Shown: positions 8,353 to 17,004 of the stretch, one piece after another
Numbering within the stretch: position 1 is the first letter of the stretch
Layout: every line of letters starts with the position of its first letter
Assembly: GCA_947384195.1 (NCBI GenBank)
Contig: CANDGE010000007.1
Location: forward strand, 1-35,596
Direction: 5' to 3'
Length of the DNA stretch: 35,596 nt
Source: an uncultured Clostridia bacterium
GTDB lineage: Bacteria > Bacillota > Clostridia > Christensenellales > Pumilibacteraceae
Position numbers and translations under genes: made by a program
The notes under the pieces: generated by a model
The model's input: only the letters and a program-made list of their open reading frames with translations
Told to the model about the DNA's origin: nothing
Databases searched by the model: none

Positions 8353-9889
8353 AAGTATCGACCTCATTTGACTCTTGTTTGGTTTCTATTTCGGAATTGT
8401 CGCTCGCCACACTCACCCCCTGTTTATCTTTCTCATGTATTTTCAATTTGCTTTTAATCGATGAAATCAAGTATCGATAAGGTTCTATTTTAGTTATGAG
8501 ACAAAGAAGCAAATAAACTAATATCCCGCAAAAAACTTGAAGGACTAACAACGCTATTTCATTCATCGGAATATACCCAATCCCATATACTATTCCGCCC
8601 ATAACAAACGCAATAGCCAAAGACGGTAACATATCAGCTAATTGCTCTCTAAAACTATAATTTATCAATTTTTTGGTAAATAATAAAAAGCATAAAACAC
8701 TGATAAAAGTGCTTATCAATGAAAATAACGCAACCCACAGAACACTTTTGAGCACAAATATTGCAAGAAGTGATAGGATAATACTTGTAACATTTATTAC
8801 AGCCATTATACAAAAAACCAAGCCACTTTTCCCGAGCGCTAAAAGTGCTTGATTACACGAAGATTCAATTGGACGAGTTAAATAATTTGCACAAAACACC
8901 CAAATAAAAGGTATAGCGAATGTCCATTTATCGGTCAGCACCACCGGTACAAATATTTGTGCTATTGCGGCAAATCCTATAAGAAAAGGCGCCAATAAAA
9001 ATGTTTCCAACTTTATGCAACGACGCAAAGCTCTTTTCATCTCGACCTTATCGTCTTGCATTCGTGAAAATGTAGGCAACATCACTTTTTGAATGGTCGT
9101 ATTAACATTATCTACCAATAGCGCAGGATATTTTCTCCCCTGCTCGTAATAAGCCAAATCTTCTGGACCGAAATTTTTGCCTACAAGTAAACTCCTTATG
9201 CTATTTTCGGATGTAGCTATCAAATTAGTACATAAAACTTTCCATCCAAAAGAATATATCTCTTTTGCTTTCTTCTTTGAAGTTTTTATTCCCGGATTCC
9301 AACCGCCGACAAAACACAATACAATTGTGTCTATAAATGAGTTCGTTAAATATTGCGAGACAAGCGCCCAAACACCAAAACCGCAATAAGCCATCATAAT
9401 ACCCACCGCACATGAAATTACTGTTCCAAAAATAGTTGCAATAAAAAATTTTCGAAATTTCATCTCTCTTTGCAGATGTGCTTGCTGAACAGTATTTAAC
9501 GACGTTATAATTAACCGAACTCCCAAAACTCTTATAATGTTCGTTAAAATATCTCTTTGATAAAATAAAGCAATATACGGAGCTGCGAAAAACAGAATTA
9601 TATATAATACAACAGACATCCCAAAACTCATATAAAATGCTGTATTATAATCGGATTTATCCGTCTCTTGTTTTTGCACAAGTGCCGTACCGAAACCGCC
9701 CGTGACAAAAACATCGCATATCGATATGAAAACCATAACAATCGAAATAACGCCATAGTCGTCCGGCGATAAAATACGTGCGAGAATTATGCCGACAATC
9801 AATGTAACTAATTGTGCACAAATTCTTTCGCCAAACGACCAAAAAAGTCCGCCGACTATTTTGCGTTTAGTTGTTTGCTGTTCTTCCAT
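8330..9889 (-). CDS. Wzx/WzxC-type polysaccharide flippase
   Basis: Integral membrane protein of 519 residues with about 12-14 hydrophobic segments, in the MOP/polysaccharide transporter superfamily. The N-terminus (GLFWSFGERICAQLVTL, then ARILSPDDYGVISI) is the hallmark of WzxC-like lipopolysaccharide/capsule exporters. It should flip undecaprenyl-diphosphate-linked repeat units to the outer face of the membrane. The last 45 residues form a charged, cytoplasmic Glu/Asp/Ser tail that is longer than usual. ATG 9889 follows AGGAAAG; the gene overlaps the preceding glycosyltransferase by 23 bases. It works with the EpsG-like polymerase at 11028. Confidence 0.9.
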   Translation of the reverse strand: MEEQQTTKRKIVGGLFWSFGERICAQLVTLIVGIILARILSPDDYGVISIVMVFISICDVFVTGGFGTALVQKQETDKSDYNTAFYMSFGMSVVLYIILFFAAPYIALFYQRDILTNIIRVLGVRLIITSLNTVQQAHLQREMKFRKFFIATIFGTVISCAVGIMMAYCGFGVWALVSQYLTNSFIDTIVLCFVGGWNPGIKTSKKKAKEIYSFGWKVLCTNLIATSENSIRSLLVGKNFGPEDLAYYEQGRKYPALLVDNVNTTIQKVMLPTFSRMQDDKVEMKRALRRCIKLETFLLAPFLIGFAAIAQIFVPVVLTDKWTFAIPFIWVFCANYLTRPIESSCNQALLALGKSGLVFCIMAVINVTSIILSLLAIFVLKSVLWVALFSLISTFISVLCFLLFTKKLINYSFREQLADMLPSLAIAFVMGGIVYGIGYIPMNEIALLVLQVFCGILVYLLLCLITKIEPYRYLISSIKSKLKIHEKDKQGVSVASDNSEIETKQESNEVDTYENDDKR

Positions 9890-11006
9890 CTTTCCTACCT
9901 ATGATATTTGCATACAGTTCAATCAGTCGGCTAATAACATTCTTTCTGTCGAACTTATAAATATCCCCGATTTTAATGTTATTACTGTCCATCAATACGC
10001 TATTTGCCCAATCTTCATCTGAATCATTCAATGACAGTTGCACGCAATTCGAATTACAAATAACATCATTAGGCACAGCATCTGAAACAATACACTTAGT
10101 CCCTAACGCTTGCGCCTCTATTATCACAAGCGAAAAACATTCGGAATGTGAAGGTAAGATAAAGGCATTAAAACAACTCATAATCGATGTCGCATCCTCT
10201 CTTACACCCAAAAAGCGAACATAATCCGTCAACCCATATTGGCGAACACGCTCCTTAATCTCACTCATACGACCATTCTCGTCACCACCTATCAAAATTA
10301 AAAAAGAATCTTCTCGGCGGCTATGCACGGAATTGAATACATCTATGATTTTTTCATGATTTTTAACTTTGTGAAATCTTCCCACATGACCCAAAACAAA
10401 TGCAGAATCGGGTATATTCAGCTTTGCTAAAAATTCATCTCTGCTATACGCTTTATTTTTAATCGAATCAATATCAACAGAATTGGGTGTAATAAAAATA
10501 CTATCCGTATTAAAATACTTTTTGATATCGGATTTTGCCTTACTTGTCAACGCAAAGAAAGACAATCCTTGCTTAGTCATTTTTTGTAAAACAGAAAAAT
10601 TCTTTTTGGAATATATTTTAAGCGCCCGCTCGACATCGGCATGAAATGTATATATTATTTTATCGGCAGGAAACTTCACGCCCTGTAACCTGTTAATCAA
10701 CGAATGCACATGAATAATATCCGGCTTTTCATCGGTAATGATTTTATTAAATCTTCTCTTGTAATTTATAAGTCTGATTTTTATTTTCCATAGAATTGCG
10801 CCGCACGTAGATTCGGGCATTGTGGTATCAAGTGCATAAATCTTTATTCCTGCATCTTTTACTTGTTTTTCAAGAAAAGTGTCAACTCTTTGGTTCACGA
10901 CCAACACCACTTCTATATTATTCGCCTTTAACTCTATCAAATTATTTGCAACTATTGTTTCTGCCCCGCCTATTACAAGAGCATGAATATAATATAAAAC
11001 TTTCAA
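9867..11006 (-). CDS. GT4-family glycosyltransferase
   Basis: Retaining GT-B glycosyltransferase of 379 residues. The N-terminal Rossmann domain opens with the donor-loop motif VIGGAET (12-18). The C-terminal domain carries LGHVGRFHKVKNHEKII and the E-x7-E motif SHSECFSLVIIEAQ, which binds the nucleotide sugar. The start codon is TTG at 11006, five bases after a perfect GGAGG, so a non-ATG start is well supported. It should add one sugar to the lipid-linked repeat on the cytoplasmic face. Donor and acceptor cannot be read from the sequence. Confidence 0.88.
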   Translation of the reverse strand: MKVLYYIHALVIGGAETIVANNLIELKANNIEVVLVVNQRVDTFLEKQVKDAGIKIYALDTTMPESTCGAILWKIKIRLINYKRRFNKIITDEKPDIIHVHSLINRLQGVKFPADKIIYTFHADVERALKIYSKKNFSVLQKMTKQGLSFFALTSKAKSDIKKYFNTDSIFITPNSVDIDSIKNKAYSRDEFLAKLNIPDSAFVLGHVGRFHKVKNHEKIIDVFNSVHSRREDSFLILIGGDENGRMSEIKERVRQYGLTDYVRFLGVREDATSIMSCFNAFILPSHSECFSLVIIEAQALGTKCIVSDAVPNDVICNSNCVQLSLNDSDEDWANSVLMDSNNIKIGDIYKFDRKNVISRLIELYANIIGRKDGRTANN

Positions 11007-11027
11007 AACATCCTCCGTAAAGTAGAC

Positions 11028-12158
11028 TTATTGCCACCAAGTAATATATGGAATTGCATAGCCGGACGACTCTTGTGAAACCATTAGGACAACATAAAAA
11101 TATATCGAAAACAACAGTATGACTGTTAGATAAAGGCTAAAATTCAAACACGACTTTTTGAGAGTAAAAAAAGAATTCGGGACATATATTAGCATTGACA
11201 CTAAAAATATTCTCATTATTCTTTCAAACAATCCGATTTTTAACGCAAGTACGTTTACTAAAATAGCAATCGAAAACATCCAAAACCATAACGAAGCATT
11301 CTTGTCGATTTTTGAAAGTGGATTGCGTTGCATATAAACGAATAGATAAATACAAAGTAAAACTATTAATGTTGCACCACCGCTTCCTTTCATATTTATA
11401 TACTTTATATACGGCGTAGCAGACAGAACACTCTCAATTAATGACTTTGGTATTAGAAATATTAGCAAAGCAATTCCCAAAACAATCAAATACGCCTTTT
11501 CGGATTCACGCCTGTTTTTTATAAAATACAATACAATAAAACATATAGATGATACATGAAATGATATTGCAATTGTCGACAATAATATTGCACCGATTTT
11601 TGTACCTGTTTTGTTCTTTCGCCATAATATCAAAGCGATTAACAGTAATGATAGCGCCAAATATTGCCTTACTGTATTGAATGAATTTGTCCAATATCCA
11701 TATGCGACAAATATTAATAAACTCAATTGCGGCAATAACGAATATTCTTTTATAAATAAATAAAATCCGATCGTAAATATAATCGATGTAATAACAGTAA
11801 AGATTTGGACATTGAGCGGATTTATCAACGAAATTAATTTACAAAAAACCACAAATCCGAACTCGAAATTCCACGTATCCGCAAGCGTTTTCAGTTCATT
11901 CCATGTGCTGTTTGCAATAACTTCATATCTCGGAATATAGGTCGACATATCCGTTCCGACCGATGAAGCTCTTAACGCAGAAATGACACATAACGTAAAC
12001 ATTTCCGCCAATAGCAAAACGTATGCTCTATTTCTTTTTCTGCATTTAATTTGCCCATTCGGAGAACAAGCCACTTTCAAAGAACTACGATACCATAAAA
12101 CTGCCTCTACAATAGCGGCAAATATTAAAAATATAAAAACTATATTATATATGGTCAT
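11028..12158 (-). CDS. EpsG-family polysaccharide polymerase (Wzy-like)
   Basis: Integral membrane protein of 376 residues with about ten hydrophobic segments. Family landmarks are RASSVGTDMSTYIPRY in the first external loop, NFEFGF, NSFNTVRQYLALS and the His in TIAISFHVSS. These match EpsG/Wzy-type enzymes that join flipped repeat units at the outer face of the membrane. Length is normal for EpsG. The start is ATG 12158 with GGAAG ten bases upstream. As the only polymerase candidate in the operon it implies a Wzx/Wzy pathway rather than an ABC exporter. Confidence 0.85.
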   Translation of the reverse strand: MTIYNIVFIFLIFAAIVEAVLWYRSSLKVACSPNGQIKCRKRNRAYVLLLAEMFTLCVISALRASSVGTDMSTYIPRYEVIANSTWNELKTLADTWNFEFGFVVFCKLISLINPLNVQIFTVITSIIFTIGFYLFIKEYSLLPQLSLLIFVAYGYWTNSFNTVRQYLALSLLLIALILWRKNKTGTKIGAILLSTIAISFHVSSICFIVLYFIKNRRESEKAYLIVLGIALLIFLIPKSLIESVLSATPYIKYINMKGSGGATLIVLLCIYLFVYMQRNPLSKIDKNASLWFWMFSIAILVNVLALKIGLFERIMRIFLVSMLIYVPNSFFTLKKSCLNFSLYLTVILLFSIYFYVVLMVSQESSGYAIPYITWWQ

Positions 12159-12176
12159 CGTTTTTCTTCCACAACT

Positions 12177-13262
12177 TTATTTTTCGATTATTGTGCTGCA
12201 AAAATTTTCCCACGCATCGAATATGCGCTTTTCGGAATATTCTACCGTTATTTGACTTGCTTTTGTTGCCATTTGCTCTGCAATTTCGGGATGACATATC
12301 ATATATTTGATTTTCTCTGCCAAACATACCTCATCGCCGATTGGCACTATTATTCCGCTGTTGTTATTATCAATGAGTTCTCGCGCTCCTCCGGGTTTAC
12401 AATCGGTAGAAATACACGGCAACCCCAAAGCCATAGCTTCCATCAAAGCATTAGGCATTCCTTCATAATCGGATGTTAAAATAAATAAAGATGCTTGGCG
12501 TATTTGTTCCAATATGTTTTGACAACTCGGCATCAACTTAATTCTATCTCGCAAACCCAAACTCCCGATCTGTTCTTGCAGCTCGTCATGCAAATCTCCG
12601 TCACCATAGATTTCCAAAGTATAATCGGGAATATCCATTGCGATTTTGGCAAACGCTCCTATCAATAGCTTTTGATTCTTTTGAGGATGCAAACGCCCTA
12701 CCGAAACTATTCTTTTTTCTCTTTCCACGGGTTGTGTCAACAATTCCGCCGGAATCGATACAGAATTAGAAATTACCATGGATTTCTCAATGATTTTTTT
12801 GTTAAAAAAATCACGAGCCCCTTTTGACTGAAAAACAAATCCGTTAATTTTGTCGAATGCTATTTTTCTGATAACCCCCAATAATCCGCCATACTCTTTG
12901 TCGCCGGGATCGCCACGTTCCGAATATATAATTTTGCCACGATATCTGCGCGGTAAAAAAGCCGAAAAATAAGCAGACTGAAACCAATAATTTATTATGA
13001 TGTCAGGCTTTGTCTCTTTAATAAAGCGCTTGAATTTACAAAATCTCGTTAAAATTCCATCCAATCTTTCATAAGCTAAATTCACTATCTTTACACTTTG
13101 ATCTACTTTGTATCGAATATCGCATTGTGCCAAAGCAAGCAAAATTACGGAATGTCCTCGCCTTGATAACTCATTGGCAAGCATTACTATTTGTCTTTCC
13201 GCACCACCCGCACCGTGAAAATACCCTACACAAACTATATTAAATTTATAATCCTCTTCCAA
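12177..13262 (-). CDS. GT4-family glycosyltransferase
   Basis: Retaining GT-B glycosyltransferase of 361 residues. FHGAGGAERQI (15-25) is the N-terminal donor-loop motif. VSVGRLHPQKNQKLLI begins the C-terminal domain, and SDYEGMPNALMEAMALGLP carries the E-x7-E signature. The start codon is TTG 13262, one base after the stop of the preceding gene and preceded by GGTGGG at suitable spacing; no better ATG exists upstream of the domain. It is distinct from the GT4 at 9867, so at least two different retaining linkages are likely. Confidence 0.87.
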   Translation of the reverse strand: MEEDYKFNIVCVGYFHGAGGAERQIVMLANELSRRGHSVILLALAQCDIRYKVDQSVKIVNLAYERLDGILTRFCKFKRFIKETKPDIIINYWFQSAYFSAFLPRRYRGKIIYSERGDPGDKEYGGLLGVIRKIAFDKINGFVFQSKGARDFFNKKIIEKSMVISNSVSIPAELLTQPVEREKRIVSVGRLHPQKNQKLLIGAFAKIAMDIPDYTLEIYGDGDLHDELQEQIGSLGLRDRIKLMPSCQNILEQIRQASLFILTSDYEGMPNALMEAMALGLPCISTDCKPGGARELIDNNNSGIIVPIGDEVCLAEKIKYMICHPEIAEQMATKASQITVEYSEKRIFDAWENFCSTIIEK

Positions 13263-13263
13263 T

Positions 13264-14229
13264 TTAACCCACCATTTTAGAATGAACCGAAGCCAAAAAC
13301 TTCAACATAAATATCCACTTAATGCGAGCCGAAAATAAGAACAATCTCTTCGCCTTACTTAAAGATTTTATAATTTTGCATTTGTACCACTGAGGATACT
13401 TATCGGCATAAGATTTAATATACGTCCTTATTGCTCTTGCCGGTTTTTTTGCCTTGCACATCAATAAAACGACCCCATACAGCAGATCCGTAACCGATTT
13501 CTCTTTAATTTCATTAGGATATTTGTCATATAAAGCATCTTCAATAATATTAAATGCTTTTATCATATCAGTTTCATCCGTGGTATTGCTATTTGAAAGC
13601 GAACTCGTCCTTTGCACATAATGATACAATGGTTTTTTCAAATAATATACACTGCCACACGCTTCAATCGCTTTTGCAACAAACGCAACATCTTCGCAAC
13701 GGCGCAATTCCGGAAATCTTACTTCAGATTGTTTACATTTATCCAATTTATAAAATTTACCAACTGAATGATTACGAGCAAAAGAAATACATTCGGATAT
13801 TGAAACTATTCCTTCATCCCCTATATACATTGAGTGTCCCACTTGATTGGTCTCATTTTTCTGAATAAAGTAATCGTAAATAACACAATTGATTGTATTG
13901 GTATTTACTACTTTTTCTATTTCTTCGAATAAGTTCCCTTCTACCCAATCATCATTATCGATAAAAGTAATCCATTCCCCACAAGCTTTTTCTATTCCAA
14001 TATTTCGAGCTATCCCCGGGCCCCCATTCTTATCTGTCTTAAAAACTCTGATATTCAATGAAGATGCTTTCGAATATTCGATTGCACTATTGTATGCATC
14101 GTTCGGAGAACAATCATCGACAATTATTATTTCAAAGTCTTTGAATGTCTGTTTTTCTAACGAGGCAAAATACTTTTCCATTAAGTCAAAGGTTTTATAC
14201 ATTGGTGTTATAACAGAATATTTAGGCAT
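13264..14229 (-). CDS. GT2-family glycosyltransferase
   Basis: Inverting GT-A glycosyltransferase of 321 residues. The opening YSVITPMYKT and IIIVDDCSPND are standard GT2 motifs, GGPGIARNIGIEKA follows, and WITFIDNDDWVE holds the DXD-type metal site. The C-terminal third is basic with a hydrophobic stretch that may contact the membrane. The ATG has GGAGG six bases upstream and overlaps the beta-propeller gene by eight bases. It is expected to add a sugar to the growing lipid-linked repeat. Confidence 0.88.
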   Translation of the reverse strand: MPKYSVITPMYKTFDLMEKYFASLEKQTFKDFEIIIVDDCSPNDAYNSAIEYSKASSLNIRVFKTDKNGGPGIARNIGIEKACGEWITFIDNDDWVEGNLFEEIEKVVNTNTINCVIYDYFIQKNETNQVGHSMYIGDEGIVSISECISFARNHSVGKFYKLDKCKQSEVRFPELRRCEDVAFVAKAIEACGSVYYLKKPLYHYVQRTSSLSNSNTTDETDMIKAFNIIEDALYDKYPNEIKEKSVTDLLYGVVLLMCKAKKPARAIRTYIKSYADKYPQWYKCKIIKSLSKAKRLFLFSARIKWIFMLKFLASVHSKMVG

Positions 14230-15496
14230 CTACTACCTCCAATGGAACTATATACAAACCTCTATGTCCCTCAAAAGTTGCATCAAAGCAGATTTTTTCT
14301 CCTTTTCTGTCCCACCTTGGATGGAGATCGCAACGCGTATCATTATCATATTTGAAGGGTGCAAATGCTTTTGCTATTACTTCGCCTTTATCGTCTTGCT
14401 CACGCAACAATTTTATTTCTTGAACTCTTTTTCGGTTTGGATAAGTATCCGTAACCACGAATTCACCGGTTAGAGAGTAGCTTGGATGCCCGTCATTACA
14501 ATACACGTTCCATAAATGCTTATATTCTTGTGTCTTATCTTTCATTAAATAGTAACCCGTTCCGCCGTCATGCTTGTTTTCAAATGCAATAATCTCACCA
14601 TTATTTTTCCAAAAACAATGCGAAACCATATCATCATCGGATAGCAAGTACATATCTGTACCGTCAATATTGCAGGTTATCAACCTCGTGTATTTTCTGC
14701 GTCCATTAAACCACCGATATAAAACCATAAAGCGTTTCCCATCGGGACTCAACATTATATGATTCACTTTATGAACAGTATCTTTATGCCCCATTTCTTC
14801 CCGTGACTTAAAGTTCGCAAAATCAGTATACTTCAATATCGGCTTGCTTTCCCCGCTTATCAAATCCACATACCACACACAAGGTTCATTCGGTAACCCG
14901 ATACCGCCGGTTTTTTCGGGTAAATTGTAATATCCATATCCCGGACGCAGTGAATACAACCGAGTAAAATCCAATGTCAATGCAAATGCTCCGTCATTAG
15001 ATACCGCATATACAGGATTGTTAATAATACGCTCTTCCAATGTTCTAACATTCAAAATAACAGAGCAGAACTCGTTATTACGAAAATCGTTATAAATTAT
15101 TTCATCTTCAAATTTCGGACCAAACCATTGCAACATACAGCCCATTTGTACGTTCCACGCATGAGTTTCGGCGATTTTCTTAATTCTTTCGTTATCGTTA
15201 ATATCTTTTGTTAAATCGATCAGCATTATATCTGCCGGTTGCTTGGGAGAAACATCCGACCATGTATTATCGGCTCTTAAACAAACCATAAGATTTTCCG
15301 AATTATTCCACGGTGATTTATCGTAATATCCGAAAAAATATTCTTTTCCATCGTTCGGTGTGATCGAGATAATATTTCCTTCGGACTTGATTTTCTTGGA
15401 AAAAGCATAGGAAAATCTTTGATAACATCTCTTCAATCTTTTCTTCAATTTAGGAAATCGATTTAGCAAGTAATTAATTTTTTGTTCGAGTCCCAT
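14222..15496 (-). CDS. Beta-propeller protein of polysaccharide loci, possibly related to oligogalacturonide lyases
   Basis: Protein of 424 residues built of about six or seven repeats with the TolB/PD40-like pattern (LSPDGKRFMVLY, WKNNGEIIAFE, YSLTGEFVVTD, WDRKGEKICFDA). GYYDKSPW (57-64) opens the first blade. Conserved-looking His residues sit at blade edges: H242 and H246, H293 in VSHCFW, H337 in DGHPSY and H392 in DLHPRW. That pattern recalls the metal-binding His set of PL22 oligogalacturonide lyases, which are seven-bladed propellers. There is no signal peptide; the first 40 residues are basic and could bind membrane. The operon also makes UDP-GalA. The propeller fold is well supported; lyase activity is inference. 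A non-catalytic scaffold is the alternative. Confidence 0.65.
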   Translation of the reverse strand: MGLEQKINYLLNRFPKLKKRLKRCYQRFSYAFSKKIKSEGNIISITPNDGKEYFFGYYDKSPWNNSENLMVCLRADNTWSDVSPKQPADIMLIDLTKDINDNERIKKIAETHAWNVQMGCMLQWFGPKFEDEIIYNDFRNNEFCSVILNVRTLEERIINNPVYAVSNDGAFALTLDFTRLYSLRPGYGYYNLPEKTGGIGLPNEPCVWYVDLISGESKPILKYTDFANFKSREEMGHKDTVHKVNHIMLSPDGKRFMVLYRWFNGRRKYTRLITCNIDGTDMYLLSDDDMVSHCFWKNNGEIIAFENKHDGGTGYYLMKDKTQEYKHLWNVYCNDGHPSYSLTGEFVVTDTYPNRKRVQEIKLLREQDDKGEVIAKAFAPFKYDNDTRCDLHPRWDRKGEKICFDATFEGHRGLYIVPLEVVDA

Positions 15497-16313
15497 GTTT
15501 TCTTAACACCTTTTTATAAACGAATTTCTGAAACCAAACAGGAAGAATGAATATCCCTATTTGAGCACAAGCTACGACAAAGTAGTCCCAAAAAGAACAA
15601 AATTTCTTCTTATATGCTTCTTTCCTTATCTTTATCAACAGTTTGGTATTAACCCAGCTTTTCCGTTTTTTATATGTTTTTTCGTCAAAACGAAACAACA
15701 AGAGATATTCCGATGCGTTGGCTGCCCTACAACCGTTGCTCAACATATCAATCCACAACGCGGTATCTTGGTTTTTACGATAATCCCGATAAGGACCGAA
15801 TTCCATGACTTTGCTTTTTCTAAACATGACTGTGGGATGGTTAAACGGGTCTCTTCTTTTTGCGTATTTATGAATAGTCTCGTTGTCTAACGGAACATCT
15901 CGGACCCCTACTATATTATCTAAATCATCAATAAATTCTTTTACAGGACAACCTACAATATCCAATGAAGAATCCATTTCAAACATCTCCAACTCTTTTT
16001 TGCATCTTTCGGGAAGAGAAAAATCATCGGAATCCATTCGCGCAACAAACTCATTCTTGCAGTGTTTCAATCCCTCATTTAATGCAAGCCCCAAACCCAA
16101 ATTTTTTTCTAATTGAACTTGCACAATGATATTGGGATTCTCTTTGTCCAACTCATCGATTACATCTTGTATGGGTTGTGGAACTGCTCCATCTTTTACA
16201 ATCACTATTTCATTGGGCTTTAAGGTTTGTTCCAACATGCTGATTAAACTTAATCTAAAATAATCGGGGTTATCATTTTTATAGACTGTTTGTAATACAC
16301 TGTAATCTTCCAC
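15474..16313 (-). CDS. GT2 glycosyltransferase, AmsE-like
   Basis: Inverting GT-A glycosyltransferase of 279 residues, most like the AmsE group of exopolysaccharide enzymes. Motifs: YSVLQTVYKNDNPDYFRLSL, VIVKDGAVPQ, LGLGLALNEGLKHC, and VARMDSDDFSLPERC with the DSDD metal site, then the acceptor region DPFNHPTVMFRKS. The C-terminus is basic with one hydrophobic segment (about 245-262) that may dip into the membrane. The start codon is GTG at 16313, seven bases after GAGG. It follows the priming transferase by four bases and probably adds the second sugar. Confidence 0.88.
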   Translation of the reverse strand: MEDYSVLQTVYKNDNPDYFRLSLISMLEQTLKPNEIVIVKDGAVPQPIQDVIDELDKENPNIIVQVQLEKNLGLGLALNEGLKHCKNEFVARMDSDDFSLPERCKKELEMFEMDSSLDIVGCPVKEFIDDLDNIVGVRDVPLDNETIHKYAKRRDPFNHPTVMFRKSKVMEFGPYRDYRKNQDTALWIDMLSNGCRAANASEYLLLFRFDEKTYKKRKSWVNTKLLIKIRKEAYKKKFCSFWDYFVVACAQIGIFILPVWFQKFVYKKVLRKHGTRTKN

Positions 16314-16317
16314 TTCT

Positions 16318-17004
16318 CTACCTCTTTAACACCGCGCCGACAGTTTTGAACATTGTGCCGATGTCGCGCCAAAAGCCTTGTTTGCGAATTGCTTGTAAGT
16401 TGTATTTCATCTTTGCGGGAAGCACATCGTTTACATATGTTTCGTCGGCATTCTCGGCATTTTCAAGCAGCTTGTCCTCGTCCTTGTACTTTATACTCGC
16501 AAGGCTCGTCACTCCCGCGGGCAATAACAGCGTCGCTTTCATTTCATCGGTATATTGTTCTACGTACTTCGGAACTTCGGGGCGCGTACCCACGAAAGTC
16601 ATTGTACCTAAGAAAATATCAAGAACTTGTGCCGTCTCGTCCAATCTCAGGCGTCTGATTTTGCGTCCGATTTTCGTTATCCTGTCGTCGTTCGCTACCG
16701 TAACGTCTTTACCCGTTTCCTCGTGCACATACATTGTGCGGAACTTATGAATACGGAAGCGCTTTCCCCATTGCGTTACGCGTTCTTGCCTATAAAACAC
16801 CGGACCTTTGCTGTCCGCTTTTATCGCTATCGCAAGAATCAAAAACACGGGTGACAAAAGAGTAAGCATAATAAGCGACACGATAATGTCAAACACGCGC
16901 TTAAAAAACAACGAAAAGTTCTTTTTGCGAAGCATCAGATAATATTGATGAACCGCGTCGTTTTTCATTTCATCGGGTATCTTTTTCCATTTCTTAATCA
17001 GCAT
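16318..17004 (-). CDS. Priming sugar-phosphate transferase (bacterial sugar transferase, PglC-like)
   Basis: Monotopic polyprenyl-phosphate phosphoglycosyl transferase of 228 residues. KRVFDIIVSLIML starts the single re-entrant membrane helix (about 36-60). GPVFYRQERV, IHKFRTM, the catalytic Asp-Glu pair in RRLRLDET, and FVGTRPEVPKYV follow in the usual order. It transfers a sugar phosphate from a UDP-sugar to undecaprenyl phosphate and so starts the repeat unit. It overlaps the aminotransferase gene by 11 bases, as in loci where the aminotransferase makes the primer sugar. ATG 17004 lacks a clear ribosome site and probably relies on coupling. Confidence 0.92.
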   Translation of the reverse strand: MLIKKWKKIPDEMKNDAVHQYYLMLRKKNFSLFFKRVFDIIVSLIMLTLLSPVFLILAIAIKADSKGPVFYRQERVTQWGKRFRIHKFRTMYVHEETGKDVTVANDDRITKIGRKIRRLRLDETAQVLDIFLGTMTFVGTRPEVPKYVEQYTDEMKATLLLPAGVTSLASIKYKDEDKLLENAENADETYVNDVLPAKMKYNLQAIRKQGFWRDIGTMFKTVGAVLKR

